Counted from the stretch's first letter, positions 1-15,700 are shown. The stretch: DNA of 64,000 nt from Cyanoderma ruficeps (GCA_008694505.1 VZDJ01000010.1:1707521-1771520); one strand, 5' to 3'. Translations and numbers: made by a program. Notes: generated by a model not told the origin, from the sequence alone.

Positions 1-2719
1 CTACTTCTAATTTGTATTATATGGATTCTGTTAGTAGACATCCTGTGCCATCCTAATCACAAATTCAGTTCTATACTGATCATGAAATCATATTAAGAAA
101 TTAAAACTTCAATTGCAACTGGAATAATGGTGTCATCCTTCTGCTAAGGCTCCCTAAAGGAACCCATCTGTCCCCCCAATGTCAGATGACACTAAAGCTG
201 TGGAATTTCCAGCTGGTAATACAAGAGCAAAACCAAAGAGCTATTTCCTCATCAAAAGAAAAATTGTGCAGGAGTCACGTTTCACAGGAAGAATCCAGAA
301 AACATCACAAAATACTCATTTCCCTGCAGCAACAGGACTAAGTTCCCTGAAGATTCCCATTATGCTTGGTTTTGGATGTGGGATATAGGACCTCATCCTA
401 CGCTCTAACTACAAGCTTGGCGAAAAAGCTCAGACATTAACTTTCTGTATAACAACTGTGTTTCCACACAAAGCTGAAATGTTACACAAGACAAGAGGAC
501 ACTGTGGTATGTTTTAACAGCCTCCTTGATTTAGCAGGCCTTCTAGAGAGGTCCTTTTCCTACAACAAACCTGACCCATAAAGCCCACCACCCCTTTCCT
601 GCTCAGGTAATATACTTCCCCCAAAACACATACCCAGAGAAAGAAAAAGTGTGACATAGAGGGATTAATGCCAGTTTTGAAGAAATTTCAAAGGAGGAAA
701 CATGATTTGGCCCTTTCTAAAGTTCAAAGAGAGAAAGAGGAGATCTGTCAGTCATACTAAAATTGTTAAAGCAAAATGTTTACTTAAATGATTGGAAGGA
801 CTGGGAAGGACAGAGGAGCAAAGTGATAAACAGATGATCAGAAACTTTGATGCCTACTGTAAAACTCTTTAACCTTTAGAGTCCTATGGAATGTGGATAT
901 ATTCCCTAAAATAATACACAGTGCTACAGATCTACTTTTGATCTTGTATGTATTACAGTCACACTGTTAATATTGTCATCCTTTTAAGATGCTGTCCTTG
1001 AAATGCCAAACCAGTAACTATTTGGGCTGATAGTAGAGTCATCTGATAAGAAATAACTGCTTATCTCATCCATGATGCCAAGTTAAAAGAAACAAGAGTA
1101 CAGTGAGATCAGAATTATCTGCTGAAGCCATGAGTAATTTGGAATAGCCACAAGAAAGAGGAAAGAGGATTTTTCTGTGGAGCACTCTCTGCCACTCTTG
1201 TGTACCACAAAATGATGGGTTGATGGCACTACTCCACAGAGCTGTTGGAAACATGCCACATTTCTGTATATTGCAGTAGCTTTCTTTTATACATTTAGGT
1301 TATAATAACCTAAATCTGCATACAAATTTCCTTGTCTAGTCTTGTTTTTTTAAAAAAAATTTTGCACCATGTAAGTGTGAACTTTCATACAAGAAGGTCA
1401 TAGCATTTATTTATTCTTTACAAAGTTTGTGACCCTAAACTTAGGAGAGCTTGTTTTAAGAAGAGAAAGGTGGAATGAAGAATAATTTTTCTGATGTCTC
1501 AGAGCCAAAACCCACAAAAAAATAACAACACGCATCATGAAAATAATGTTGGCTTGATCAGAAAGGACGGCAAATATAACAATGAAATGAAAGAGCCAAT
1601 AAAATATTTAATCTGTTAAAAATCCAAGGAATTTTAATTTAAAATTAATTAAAATTTCAAGTAAAATATTTCATATTATGCAGTCACCAAGGAATACGCA
1701 AAATAGAGCTGTTATGGAGGGAGTTAGTTTGGTTTAGCTTTGCAAAGCTGCCAACTGTCAAATTTAAGTAAACATTTTTAAGGAACGTCCATGCACATAT
1801 ATGAAAATATACAGCAGCAGAAACAAATATGAGGATGAAGCCAGAGTAGCACCGGAAAAGTCATCTCAAATCTAACTATTGTATCTGGAAGACTGATTAG
1901 TTTTGCCCCTGTTGCAGTAAAAAAAAAAAAAATGGTTTTGCTTCTAAATATATCTCTAAGCGTACCGGAATTGTGAGGCATTTTGCCAAATCAATTCTAA
2001 CACAGTCACTGAAGGCTTTTTTTTTTTTGCGTCTGTCTTCACCTTTCAAGTACATTTACTAGTGTCTCCCTTGAGCTCAGGAGCAGGTACAGGGTTCCTA
2101 CCCCAACTTTGGTGAACTGATTCATACATGTGGAGCCTGAAATCTCCTTCTTCTGTCCCTCTGTAAGGAAGAACAGATATTTACATGGAGTTAAGCCTAT
2201 GTAAATCACTTAGCTTGACTCAGACTTCTGCCTTTTTGGTGTGTACTCTGTCATCTGTCTGAAGCCCCAGGTTTTTATAACGCACATTTATGCCTTTTAA
2301 ATTTAGGCATTTAATGGTGGAAAGCCACTAATGCAAACTATTGCTATGACATTCTGTGAGAATAAGTTCAATTAAGCTGTGGAGATTTTGGCTGCAGGAC
2401 AGAATTTCTGTGTGAAACTCATTGCAATGACTCAGGATTTTACTGACACACTTGCAGTATTGCACTTAGGCACTAACTTCTAGAATCAGTTTTGGAGAAG
2501 GATCTTGGCTTTCACAGAGGGATTTTTAATTTTCTTGGTTGTAAACCAAGTCACAAGCTCTTAAAAACCGAAATACCAAATATGAACTGAAGGAATAAAA
2601 GTGTAGATGTGAAAAATCTAATTTGTGCTCAATTTAACAATTCTGGCTCCTTTCTAACGGATGGCAAGTGACATAAATTTAACTGTAAATTTAAGCAATC
2701 TGTTTTTATGCTATGCAGT
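1..2719. other. Intergenic, AT-rich, no gene recognised
   Basis: Short open frames here (under 70 codons) have no recognisable domains. Poly-A and poly-T runs occur at 1920-1931 and near 2018. Nothing else can be supported. Confidence 0.7.
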
Positions 2720-3734
2720 TGTAGTGGGCTGGTCCTGGCTGGATGCCAGGCACCCACCAAAGCTGCTCTATCAGTCCCTTCCACAAGTGGAGAGGGGAGA
2801 GGAAATATAATGAAAGGTTCATGAGTTAAGGAGAGAGAGAGAGATCACTCACCAAATACCGTCATGGGAAAAACAGACTCAGCCTAGGGATGTTAAATGA
2901 ATTTATTACTAACAAAACCCAAGCAGGATAATGAGAAGTAAAATAAATCTTAAAAACACCTTCCCCCGCCCCATCCCCTTTTCCAGCTCTACCTTCTCCC
3001 TTCCAGTGGCACAGGGAGATGGGAATGGAGATTATGATGGACTCATGACACATTGTTTCTGCTGCTGCTCAGGGAGAAGAGTCTTTCTCCTGCTCCAGTG
3101 TGAAGTCCCTTCCATGGGGGACAATCCTCTGAGAACTTCTCCAACATCCCACAGGCATCAGTCTCCGTGAAATGCTCCACCATATGTCCCTCTTCCATGT
3201 GGTGCAGACTTTCAAGGACAGGCTGCTTCAGGCATGAGTGTCTCACAGGTCACAAGTCCTATCAGGAAACCTCCTCCAGCGTGAGCTCCTCTCTCCAAAT
3301 CTGCAGATCCCTGCCAGGACCCTGCTCTAGTGTAAGCTTCCCATGGGTTTACAGCCTTCTCGCAGGTATCCACTCACTGCAGCGTGGGTCTTTGGCAGGG
3401 GCTACAGGTGGATCTCTGCTCTTCCATGGGCTTCAGGGGCACAGCTGCTTCACCATGGTCTCACTCTCTTCTCTGGCTACAATTACATCTGTGCAATAAC
3501 ACTTTATTTCTTCTTAAATATGTTGTCACAGAGGCATTACTATCATTCCTGACTGACTCAGACTTGGCCAGCAGCAGGTCCATCCTCGAGCCAGCTGGCA
3601 TTGGCTCTGTCAGACACTGCAAAAGCTTCTGGCATATTCTAACAGAAGCCACAGAGCCAACCCTGAGACCAGAGGCCAGCTGTGAAAACCCAGTACAGCT
3701 GTATACAGCTGTATACAATGTGTAGTCCACAACA
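2720..3734 (-). mobile_element. Solitary endogenous retrovirus LTR (songbird-type), probably minus orientation
   Basis: The block begins TGTAGTGG and ends CCACAACA, near-perfect short terminal inverted repeats with TG...CA ends. On the minus strand a TATA-like CATATTTAAG-type site (3514-3523) precedes an AATAAA (complement at 2902-2907), the layout expected of an LTR. A diverged internal unit (CTCCAGCGTG-like, near 3090, 3276, 3327 and 3379) recurs every 50 nt or so. The text resembles LTRs I associate with passerine genomes, but I cannot name the family. No internal gag/pol/env sequence adjoins it. No clear target-site duplication was found, so the ends are approximate. Confidence 0.65.
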
Positions 3735-6700
3735 ATGTCAACAACAACAACTAAAAGGATTAATTTTTTTACAGACAGATACTGTGATCTATGGTGAGCA
3801 GTACTTAGATTCAGGCATCACAGACAAGCACAGACTGTGAGAACTGTGCTGGACCATAGGCTCTGAGGCACCCAGGAGTTGAGGCCATGTCTTGTCAGGA
3901 GCTAACAGTACCCGCCTGAACTGGGATTACACAAAACTAACACTGCTGCTGCTCTGCACTAACTCTGCACACACTGAAGGGGGGACTGATTACAATTCAA
4001 TTACTCTACCTGTAATTATATGTGTGCTTGAGCCCATTGAGTTCTGAACAGCAGCAGGCTGCACAGTGATGATCTCCCTTTGAGCAGGGGTCCTACTTAG
4101 AGTTATTCTTCAAGGCCTCTAACGAGGTAAATAGCATTTTACATTAGGCCTAAAATTATATCTTATGCTAGCAACATACACATATCCAGCTATAATTCTT
4201 TAGAAATGTAGGAAAAAATGTGTTTGGTTGCCATCTAATCACCATCTAAATTTTTGTTTAAATCATTGTCAAATAATTATTAAATTACTGTTTAATTACC
4301 AGTTATTGCTTAATCACTATTTGATTATCATACAGTAATCAGTTACAATTGGACCACCATTTAATCATCAATAAACCCCTTTTGCTTAATATTATTATGA
4401 CTTTTAATAATTTACCTGCAACAAATACCAAAAGAAAATTAGTTTCTTCCTCTGCTTCCTGAATTACCAAACTGTCAATGAACCTCATGGAAAAATAGCA
4501 GAATATTAGGTAAAAATCATAACTCCAAGTTCCTGGTGCTGCAAAAAGTTGAACATTACTAAAGCTGCATGACACAAATATGAAATACATACCACTTGGC
4601 TGAAGAAAATATGAGGCTAAACATTCAAACTAAATAAAAACAGGAGGCAAATTTGAATACAGTCCTGATGTTTCTCCATCTGTAGCTGAAGTATTTTCCT
4701 ATTAAATCATTGCTTCATGGGCTACCTTCTTGCTTACTTTCTACTACACCTGTCCCATTTTCCTTCTTTACATTACAGTCTTGAAAATCTGTTTGAGACT
4801 CTACACTGTTATTGATTAAGCAACAGGTTATAAAGAAACTACTAAATCCTCTGAACACATAAATATTAGTTATTTATTGTTATAAAACTTTTCACATTAC
4901 TATATACAGTAATACACAATACGATACAAAATAGTACTTTTTCTTACTCTTTAATTTCACTGTTGTTTTACTTTTTTAAAATCACCTGTCTCTGAAGTGT
5001 AAGGCAGCATCACCATCTACGTCATGTTGCTGCCTTGGTACTCCTCCAATCATCTCCTGTTGCTATTACTCTGTTCACATTCTGTTCAGAACAGTACCAC
5101 TTCCTGGTCCAGTTTTAGATTTCATTTTCATCTGAAACTGTTCTTTTTTTCTGGAACATTCAGGATAAATAGAGTCATGTGTGCTATTCAGGTTTATTTT
5201 GGGAAATACCTATGCTCCAGATAGCACACCATCTGCCTGTTACCCATATTAATTTCTGAAACAAATTTAAAATCTAGTAAAACTTTCCTGATTAGAATTA
5301 GTTTTTCATTTTGTGTATTCCAGATGGTTTCTACTTTACATCACAAGAATCTAGGAATTTGTGGCTCCCTTAGTAACACTAACAGTGGAAGACACTGCAG
5401 CCAACCTTCTCATGTGGATTTGGTGATAAACAAGGGCAGCACAACTTCAAGAGGAAACATCCCCAGGATTGTAGCCCAAACACTCACATTGAAGAACAGA
5501 CATACATAAAATGTTAGGTTGCTGCTAAGTGTCACCAGATACAGAAAATGTAGAGAATAAGGTGACAAGTAATCTGGACAGATAACAGGAAATACTCAGA
5601 AGCAGACAGAAGAAAGCTTATTGATGTTCCAATGCTGATCTAGCTTGGGGTGTGCAGAAACATTTCTAGGATTAGAGAATAACTCTGGCACAATAAAGTA
5701 AACATTAATTGTACAGATCTGGACTGGCCCTAAGACTTGCAATTTCATACCATGAGGTATCAAATATGAGCAGAACAGTCCCCATTTACATACATTGATT
5801 TTTGTACCCCTGTGAATCAGATTGGAGATTTTATTTGGGTTTCCCTAAATTGGATTGTGGAGGAAGATTCTTTTGAAGCAAAATCTAATTTACAAACACA
5901 CACACAGACAGACATACCCACAGAGATACCCCTTTAGGAAGGGAATTAAACATATAACCCATGGAAGGGGAAGGGGCTCCGCACACAGGACAGGCTCCTG
6001 TATCACACATTCTGAAGAAGTAGGAAAGAGATGTAAAAGCCATAATGGCTTACTGTGTAGACTTGCTTTGAGGAGAGCTGGTACCATGGACCAGGAGAAT
6101 GGGTAGTCCCCACCACATACCAGAAGAGAGCCATGACACACTGTGCCAAGAGAGCTAACAAGGTCAGAGCTGCTGTACAGAACATGCAGTAGAGGCAGCA
6201 CCAAGGTATAATTGACTCTAACCATGGAGGGATTACATGGGATACATGTACAATGTAGGGATCTATAAGTTAGAGCTGCTCTTACAAACTGAGCTGCAAG
6301 CAAACTAGAAACTTGTGGAAAAAGAGATAACATAGACATCCTTAGATGCAACAATGCTAATTAAAACAGACACTGTTCTCTGAGCTACTGGAGTACTGTT
6401 AGTGGACTTCATATTATCTCAGAAAGCAAATTCTGAAATCATGTAGCAGAACGTACAATGGGAAGAATAACTGCACAAGGTCCATATCAGAGCATTGAGA
6501 ATAAAGGCTACAGCCTCTTAAACCAAAGGAAGTGACTGGAAACCTCTATCTGTGATCCAGTAGCAGCTGTGTTTTGCTAATTCTGACATTCAGGTGACCA
6601 ACTGCATTCAAAAGAAAGAAAGAAAAAAAAAAGTTCTAGATGTGTATATTGATATTTATCTAATATTAGATGTAAATCTACTTCCATTCATAACATGTTC

Positions 6701-9700
6701 AGTTCTATAAACTGTTAAGTGCTGATGAAAACAATTACAGATTCAGGCCCCAGATGGCTCTAATGACCTACACAGTCAATACTAGTTGTGAAATATTCTA
6801 AATTTCAAAGTTAATCTTAGCATCTGTGTCAAGTAGGAGGTCCTTTTCCTTTACAGAGACACTCTTGAAAATATGAGCCAATACATATCCTTGTAGACTG
6901 ATAATCCAATTAAAATTTGTCGCTTTTCACTTTTTTTTTTTCTGAAATCTGTGTATCATGAGACTGGTCTTTGTGAGGCTGTGAAATTCCTAACAGTACC
7001 TGCATTATCTGAGCGGAAAAAAGATGCTAGAACAGACAGAAATAAGAGCTGAGGAGCAGAACACCATACTAATTGGTGTTTGCAATGGAACTGAGATGGT
7101 CTGTGAAGCCATTAATGATGTTAAGGCCAATGTGGCCCCTCATTTAATAGCCCTGCAGCTGAGCAACACCTTTCCCTTCCTCTGATATAAAGGGGAAAGT
7201 TTCATTCTGAGAGAAGAAGTGCAAACTGAGAGCAAAGGTGGCCACTCTGTAGTCCTTCTCCCACTCGTTTTCTAGCAATTCCCTACCTCTCCTCCATGGC
7301 CAGAAGGACAGAAAGCATTGAGAGATTGCAGCAGACAGAGAAAAAGAATGGAAAAACAGAATTGTTAGTGCACACAGGATAATGGAAGACGGGAACAGAG
7401 CAGGAGTGTTTGAATGGCAGAGAAAGACCAGCAGGGAGGGAAAGGACAATTTTTAGAAATAAGAATAAGAACAGGAAATAATTTTCTGTCTTACAAAAAC
7501 GTCCATCAGCTGGATCACTCCATCAGCACAAGGGAGCTCTGATGTAATACTTACACTGTACACTGGTGACAATTCTGCTGCATTTGGTGGAGAATGGGAA
7601 AAGATGCAGTTGTGGGATTTCTCCACTGTCTATTTACTGCTTGCTACAGTTTCCAAACATTCATTAATGTAAAAGAGATACTCATGAAAAAATCTTCATA
7701 CACTCATAGCACAGACATTCATTTTTCCCAAAAGTCACATTGAAAGTATTTTGTTCATTGCATTTGTGTTCGTTTGGCTTACAAACAATAACAATGTTAT
7801 GTACCAGACTAATAATTATTTTTTGGAAATATCTCAGAATAAATAAGAAAACAGGTAGTAGAGACATTTCAGTTTTAAAATATTCTTTTCACTTTCTGTT
7901 TTTTTCTTCCTGATACATTCCTGGGAGGCAGTATATGTCACTCTCACAAATATTTAACTATGCACACAGATGTTGAGACTTTGGAGTATATCTATGCCAG
8001 CTCTCGGGTGGTGTCACCTGAGATCCCTATGAGTGGGCACAGAGATGTGCTTAGTATTTCTAGTATTGTAACTGACTTATTCAGAGACCAGAAAAGAATT
8101 TAATATTTACAGGGTCAAAATATGAGAACCAGAGGAATACAATTATTTAAATTGAAATTATTTAATATGCTGGTCGAAGAGCAGAGAATATGAGAATTCT
8201 AACTTCTTATCCAATCACTGTATGCAGCATCAAGGAAGAAAATATGTTTATAAGCATTAGGACAGAGATAATAGCCTGGGTTTTTATTCTTCCAGATTAG
8301 TAACCAATCACTGAGCTTCAGAATCATGGTTCTTCCTGTCCTTGATATCCTGCACATCTTTTCTCCACAGCTATACACCTTCAACAGAAGGGATGGATGA
8401 TGTCTAGCTTTTTCTCTGCCCCATGCTCCCACCAGCTAATAGTGAGGTGATAGGACCTCTCTGAAGGGACTTGAAAGGTGTCATCTGGAGCCTTCCCAGG
8501 TACATCTGGGCAAAGCCCTGTAATCTCTAGGTTACTGTGTAACAAGTGCCTGACTGAGACTCTGTGCTTTGTTATGTTTTCTGTTGGTTTTGTTTGTTTT
8601 CAATATGGGTCACTGAGCTATTGCTCCCAGACTGGAGTCCTTTTTTGCAAAGTCAAATCTATGAACGGGAAAAAGAATGAAGACCTAATATTTTGTAGGT
8701 GCTTCCCACTCAGGATCACTACACATCTCTTAGATCAGCATGTTGACTGCAGGCAAGCGTTATTATGATGGATACATATTTGGGACAACATTCCTTTCCC
8801 CACCCCTGCAAAATGAGGCACCTAACATGAGGTTACAGATTGACCTCACTAGTAAAAAAAAAAAATAAAATAATAATTTTGAATAATTTTGGAAGACAAA
8901 ATATAAATCTAATATAATGACACCATTTTTCTTGAGTCTAACTTTTGCTGTATTTAAAATCAGACATAATAAGTGCACAGCATACAGAGGTATTCAATAG
9001 CATGGACCTCAGGAAGTCTGCATTTCATTCCATGTCTTTTGTCTGTGCTATTTAATCTTCCAAAACTCAGTTTATGTGCCATATTTTGATCCTCTCCTTC
9101 TTTTCACTAGCATTACAGATTCCAAAATATTTGAGGCAGATTTATTTTTTATTACTATGTTTTTATGGTGGCAAACACGCTAAGCCTTGATTCCCACTGG
9201 GGACTGTAATGCTAATAATATCTCTGGTGATGTTCAAGGCAACCAGAATCATAGCTTTTAAAGAAGGGACAATGAATATTGCCTTAGTGCCTTTCTGTAT
9301 CCATCACGAATGTACTGAGGCATACCCTGAGGGCCACTCTGGCCCTGTTCATGTCAGTGATGCACAGAATCTGTTAAGCTTTTTATCCAGCCAGATGCAC
9401 AGAAAACTGAGCAGCAGCTGGCTCTAAGACATGTTGAAGAGATGCTCTGTGGCCAGAGCATTACTATACTCCAGTGGAGCACGCATCATGAGACAGTCCT
9501 GTAAAAAGGGCTGAGCATTCTCACGTCAGCTCTTAGGACACCAGGATATAGGAACTTCAAGGATGGTGTCAGACTCATAATCTACTCCCACAGGGTGTAC
9601 TGAACGGAGATTCTTTACAAGCATCTGCATACAGCAATATCTGACATTTCCTCAGCTGTTCGAGTTTTTTTATATCTACTTTTAAATGTATATAAAATGT

Positions 9701-12700
9701 TGTATTTTGATAACTTAGAGATCATATAGTCATTACTTTACCAGTAAAATGTCCTCCAATACCTTCACATTGGGGTTCAGTTCATCCAGGTCATCTTTGC
9801 AAGAAAATCAATAATTATAAGTTAATAGTAAATATTATTTTTAATTATTCATTAATTTTAATAGTTTAATGGTTAATTTTAAGATGTTGTAGGCTGACTC
9901 CAGTAGAATTAAGTCTGAAAACCACCACTGTAGCACGTCTGTCTTACCTTTTTTGCCATAACTAATTGAAGAGATAACAAGGAATTAATAGCCATAGTAA
10001 TTAGTTTGCCTATTTCTGTTTCAGAGTCTTTCTGCATATCTGGCACTAGCTAACCAAAACAAAGTGCATGTTGTTTTATATTCAGCATTTCATAGCCAAC
10101 AAAAGATTGTCACAGTTTTAAATAAGTTTTGTAAGCCTAATGTTGTATCAGCACAGACTTTTTTTCTGTTAATGTAATAGCCTTATTATTGATACATTAG
10201 GGGTGAAAAAAAGAAAATTTCTTTGTGAAAGCCTGCAATTAATCAGTTAAAGATCTACTGCAAAATCACAATGTATTGATGGCCACACAGAGGATATTTA
10301 AATTATTGGCCACACAGAGGATATTGAAATTATAGTATTACTTGTTTGGGAAATTTAGGGTAATGCAATTGCATCAAGATGTTTACTTAGTAATCCAAAA
10401 TTTTCCTAAGAATAATGTGGGTAGGGATATTATCAAGAAAAGGAAATGTTTATAATAAATTAAAACCATGCTTGTTCTCTGTAGGAAAATTTCTAAAGAT
10501 TTTGTTGATATTGGCAAATTAGTTGCATATTTGGTTTAATTTTTTTAAAAAACCACAACATAACTAAAGAGAAAGTAAAACACAAATATATTCTCTGTTT
10601 ACAATTTTGATAGTAAAATAAATCTGCTGCTCTGCTGATTTGAATCCTAGTTATTCATAATTCTGTCTAGTCACAAGACATCTCTCTTTGAAAAAGGCTA
10701 CGGTTTGTGTTTAGCATCCCTTAATTCCTCTTGACTCTCACACTCTCCTTGTTTCCATTTTGTTTCTATGACATCAGAACATGAACTAGAAAAAAAAAGT
10801 GACTCGTAAAATTATTTTCTTTTCTAATATATACTTTATATATACTTCTTTAGCATAAGAATTAAATTTTCCACAGTATTTTGACTGTCTGTAAGTAATT
10901 TCCAGTGCTTATTATCTTTTCTATAAAAATACTTTTGTCAATTAATTTGCAAAAATTTGGGTTGTCTTAGGTAAAATTTTGGGAAGCTTATGTAAATTTT
11001 GCTTTTGTAACTGGACATGAACAAGCAAGATATTTCTAGCTTCTGACAAACATTATTCCAAAGATTATGATATACTCGATTTTGCTACTTTCTGAATAAA
11101 CAAAACAAAACCTTCATCTGTGGTGGATATATTTTATATGAAAAAATATTTAAGTATTTAAGCATGTGGGGTTTTCTCATATGAAAATTTTACTGACTTG
11201 AGGAAAACGACAGCTCTGGCTAAGGTTTTTGTCACAGAGCTCTGTACTGAAACATTCACAAAAGAGGTAATTTAAGTGAATAAGTCTACATATACATGTA
11301 GCCTGATTACTATCAATGTCATTGGTCTTCTGAGTAAGAATTTCTGTGTTTAGACCTCAAAATGCATATTTCTACAGTTCTAGACAGTCATATTTCTCTA
11401 TTTCAGATAATCCTATTAATGTAAGCTGTGTTCATGTACATTCAATCATTAGGTTTTTTCCATTAAATGATATTAAATAGGAGTAACTCACAGGAAGAAA
11501 AGATAGCAGGAAATTATGTTGAAACATTCATTAAAGAGAAGCAAGTTTCAAGAACTTTTACCTAACATCCTCTTGATTTTGCATAAACAATTTCCATAAA
11601 ACCATTGCCCTTTATTTCCCTCAGTCAAAGAGCAGTCCTTCTGAAGTACATCTGTATTTTCTTCTGAGCTCTTAAATATACAGAGAACTCCAGATGCAAA
11701 GTGTGTTTAGATGCAGCCAATCTATATAAACAGAAACACTTCTTCCAGAAAAGGAAAGACATGAAGTCAAATAACAATTCAAGCTGGTGATTTTCAGAAA
11801 GACTTCTTTTCCTCTTCTGTAGGAATGGAGCAAGATTTCACCCTAAACAACTATAATCAGTCTTTTGTGGTGATGACAATAAGTGAGAATTATTGTGAAT
11901 GAATGAAAGGTGTCAGGGACTCGGGAAGTCACATACAACCTGTCTTCAAAAAGGCCTCTTATAACAGTAGATTTACTTGAGTCCTTAGAAATAGGCAAAT
12001 GCTTTACCACTTTATAAACAGAGCTCTTAAAGGAGTCCACTTGCATAATAAATAATCTCAGAGTCAAAGGAAGAAAGTATTATCCTAATTTTTGTGTGGT
12101 TTTTTTTCACTTTAAAAGTGGTTGATGGTGGGCAGGAGCACCGGCTAGATTTGCAGATCTAGCTCTTTCACAGATGAAAATTTATGTAAAAATATTTGGG
12201 TTTATATCTGCTTACATATTAAAGCTTATGCTCCAGTGTAATATTGCACACAGAGCTACCTTAGTAACACATATTTATATGCTGGAACATAAAGATGCAG
12301 AGATTGTGTTACTTTGATCTTTAAAGCTGAGAAATATCTCAGGTTGTTGCACTATAAGTCAACAAGAAGACTCTTCTTCAATATGCTGATTATATTGAGA
12401 GCAGAATTTCACCCTTTTTTACTCAAAGGAGAGTTCAGTGCATCTGTAAAATGGCTATAACGATTATTGCCTGCCTCAATGTGTTGCTTAGCTAAAAACT
12501 TTTGAGTGACTCCTGCAGATGACTCCCTGAGGCAATGACTTTGTTGAGTCTTTGAAACACTGCAAAATCAACAGTTGAGCATAGTATATTTTTTTTTTAA
12601 GCAAACAATTCTATCTTGCCATAAAGCAAATTCAAAACTCATTTTCAGTGGTGCTTCTGAGCAGGTCCATGAGTCTGGAATACCTAATCCTTGTCTTAAA

Positions 12701-15700
12701 CTATTAGCCATTTGCTGAATTTTTGAATCATGGGTTCTATAAACTGTTCAGATTGGTGAAGCTCCACCAAGAAATTCTGCCAGCTCCCTAACAGAGATTG
12801 GAAAGAGAGGGAGGATTATTCTGCTCACCTGTTCTGACCTCCTGTCATAATTTCTGAAGTAAAACTGTTTTTTCTTTTTCACCACATAAGCAAACCTTAC
12901 CAAACTCATCATTATCAGAATAATATTTATAGTACAGTCTAGATAAAGGGAAAGGAGGTCTGAAACAGATAAATAAGGCTGACCCAAATAATTTCTGAAA
13001 ATCCAAGTATGGCAAAATATACACGCATAATAAAAACATCCTTATCTTGTCACACATAGAGGTAGAAGATGGCTCAGTGCAACATGTGGTGCCAGTATAA
13101 GGATTTCTAATGTCACACAGCAAATCAGTTTCTAAATTAAAGGAAAAAAACAATTTCATGTTTTAAAAATCTGATAAGATTTCTCCATCTGCCGTGTGCT
13201 ACAGTTGACAGCTGTTTCCTTTTGCATAGCTAAGTTCAACATGACCTTAGCCAGACAGAGGGTGTAGGGTATAAGGCCATTGTTGAACATGTTAGTGGAA
13301 AAGTATTAAAGCTTGGCAGAATTTTCTTGGTTTTGCCGTCTGTCTTTTACTCTGATTAATACCTATCCCTTTCTATGCTGTTCCTGTCTGTCTCATATTT
13401 CTTCTCTCTGGTAGATGCCTTTTAAGAGTAGCTTGATTCAGCTGTAGTTGACCTTTAATGGAGCAGTGCTGATTCACATCAAGTTTTTATAGGCCTGCTA
13501 GTTTCTGCACATATGTGGAGCAGGGGTCCTCTTTGACCTACAGGAGTTACAGAAAGAGAGACAGATTTTTGGGGACGGAGGTTTAGTGGGTATTTTCTTT
13601 TAAAAGAACAGTGTTTTCTTAAAATCAAAACAAACAAACAAACAAAAAGCATTTCCTTTATTATAAGAAAAAAATCCTACACAAATTCAAGAGTGGCAAA
13701 AAAGTAAACAATTACAATGTTGAAATTAATATAAGCATAACATGTTTTGTCATGTACACTGAGACAGATTGTGTAGCCTTACAGAAAAATATTTTTATGA
13801 AGGAGATTGGAAAACTTCTGCAGTCGAGTGTCAAATCATCATGATTAGCAGCAATATCTGACTGGCCACAGCCTCAGTGCCAGTTACAAACACACTCTAG
13901 AAAGAAGCTTTCATCTTTCTACTTTCTTGCCATGCCTCTATCTTCCCTCTCTTTATTCTTCATTCTGACATGCTCTTTCTTTTATATTCTCTTCACCACT
14001 GGTTTCTTCCCTTCTTCCTTATTTTCTCAGTTTCCAATTGCTTTCAATTTCTTAAACATTTGTTTCACCTCTGCCCCTCTGTCATTCTGTTTGTTCCTCC
14101 ATACATTTTTGCTCCATACATTTTTCTCCCACCCCTAAAGCCACATTCATCCTTTTTTATCTTTTCCCTAGATCATATTGTCTCCACTTTAACCACTCCT
14201 TACACATACATTTTATCCCACAACACAGATCAAATGCACATGGTCTTCAGATCATATCTAGTCTCTCTCCTAGGCCTTCCATTTATTTTGGTACCCTTGA
14301 CAACAGTGGGAATGACACCACCTCTTTATTGACAGCACTTGCAGTGTTTCCAGGGTACATGTTGAGTATGGTCCTGGGGTTAGAACATATTTACTGGCCT
14401 GCCTTCTCCAAAGAGGTTTGCTTTCTTTTCCAATCTGGAAACTGGGTGGACTAGTGCACAGCAGACAACCGAGAGGCAAACTGACAAACTATCCTAAAGA
14501 CATCAAATTTCCCCTGACCTGCCGTTCAAATACATTGCATGAGTAGATAGGAAGTTGATACCATTTAAAAATTCCTTATCTGCCAAACGTGTTTTTGGCA
14601 GTGAAACTGTTAAAGTACGCACTGCACTGCAGCATCTTCAGGTGCTGAGTTCACCCTGTACATGTTTGTTTATCCAGGGAAACTAAAGCTGGGTGCAACA
14701 CTTTTGGAAAAGTCACAATATGTGGATACAACTAACCATACAGCCAGAAATACACACCTTTTAGAGGAAGAGAACAAACACTGACAAGCATCTCAAGCTC
14801 TTGCTATACTTAGTCAAGGTACATTTCTTGTCATGATCTGGGATTGAATGCCGGATTCTGAGAAGTACAAAAGAAACCACAAGTAGCTTTAATAATGATT
14901 ATATGTTCCAGATGAACATCACAAACATGTAACACATGTATTGGTGGTACCTATTGCATTAATAGTCTGACTTGCTTTCTATCTGCATACACATAACACC
15001 CAATACCACCACAGTGCATGATATGCTTTTCATCTTCATATGTAATGGATGGCACATGTCCCATTAGCAGGGAAAAAAATGCTAAGCCATAATATATTGT
15101 GCATGCTTCTTCTTAATGTAAGAGTTATTATTTATTGATGACTTTTATTTGCCCCTGTTCAAAAGACAGACCACTGAACAGTGGACAACACATAAAAACT
15201 CTCCTCCACAGATCCTGCTTTTGCCTTCATGCATGAAAAATATTGTACAAAGGGTCACAGTCCATCTTTAATTCATCCCACTTACATTCTGGTTGCACTA
15301 CCTTTCACTTAGGATTCTCCTATTTTGTATGTAGCCACTTTAACAAGTTTGTGTCTGCAGTTTTGAAAGTTGCAGTGTTAGCATTATGCAAATCCTTCCC
15401 AGCAGTTTTTATTTTGATTTGGTTTTTATTTTTTCCTGTTGTAGTGAGGCAACCTTTCCTCGGAAGTATAATAAATTGTATGTGGCCGAGATAGTCTGCC
15501 AAAATGCTATTGTGTTCAGACGAATGAATTCTCACTTTTCCTTCTTTGAACTTAGTCTCCTTTTTTAGGTCTCCCTGCTGCTTCTCTGGCTGCTAATTTT
15601 ACAAGATTTATTTGAAGGATCTAAGCAATAATACCCAATTTTACTGGACATAACTTTTTGTTTACACATATTGTCTCTCCTCACCTGATTAACCAGACCT

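Noticed and set aside
10281..10334. CRISPR-like direct repeats
   Set aside because: Only two adjacent copies without spacers in a vertebrate genome. A simple tandem duplication.
13970..14332. 120-codon hydrophobic open frame that looks like a membrane protein
   Set aside because: The pyrimidine-rich DNA yields Leu/Phe/Ser/Pro strings automatically. No homology or gene structure is visible.
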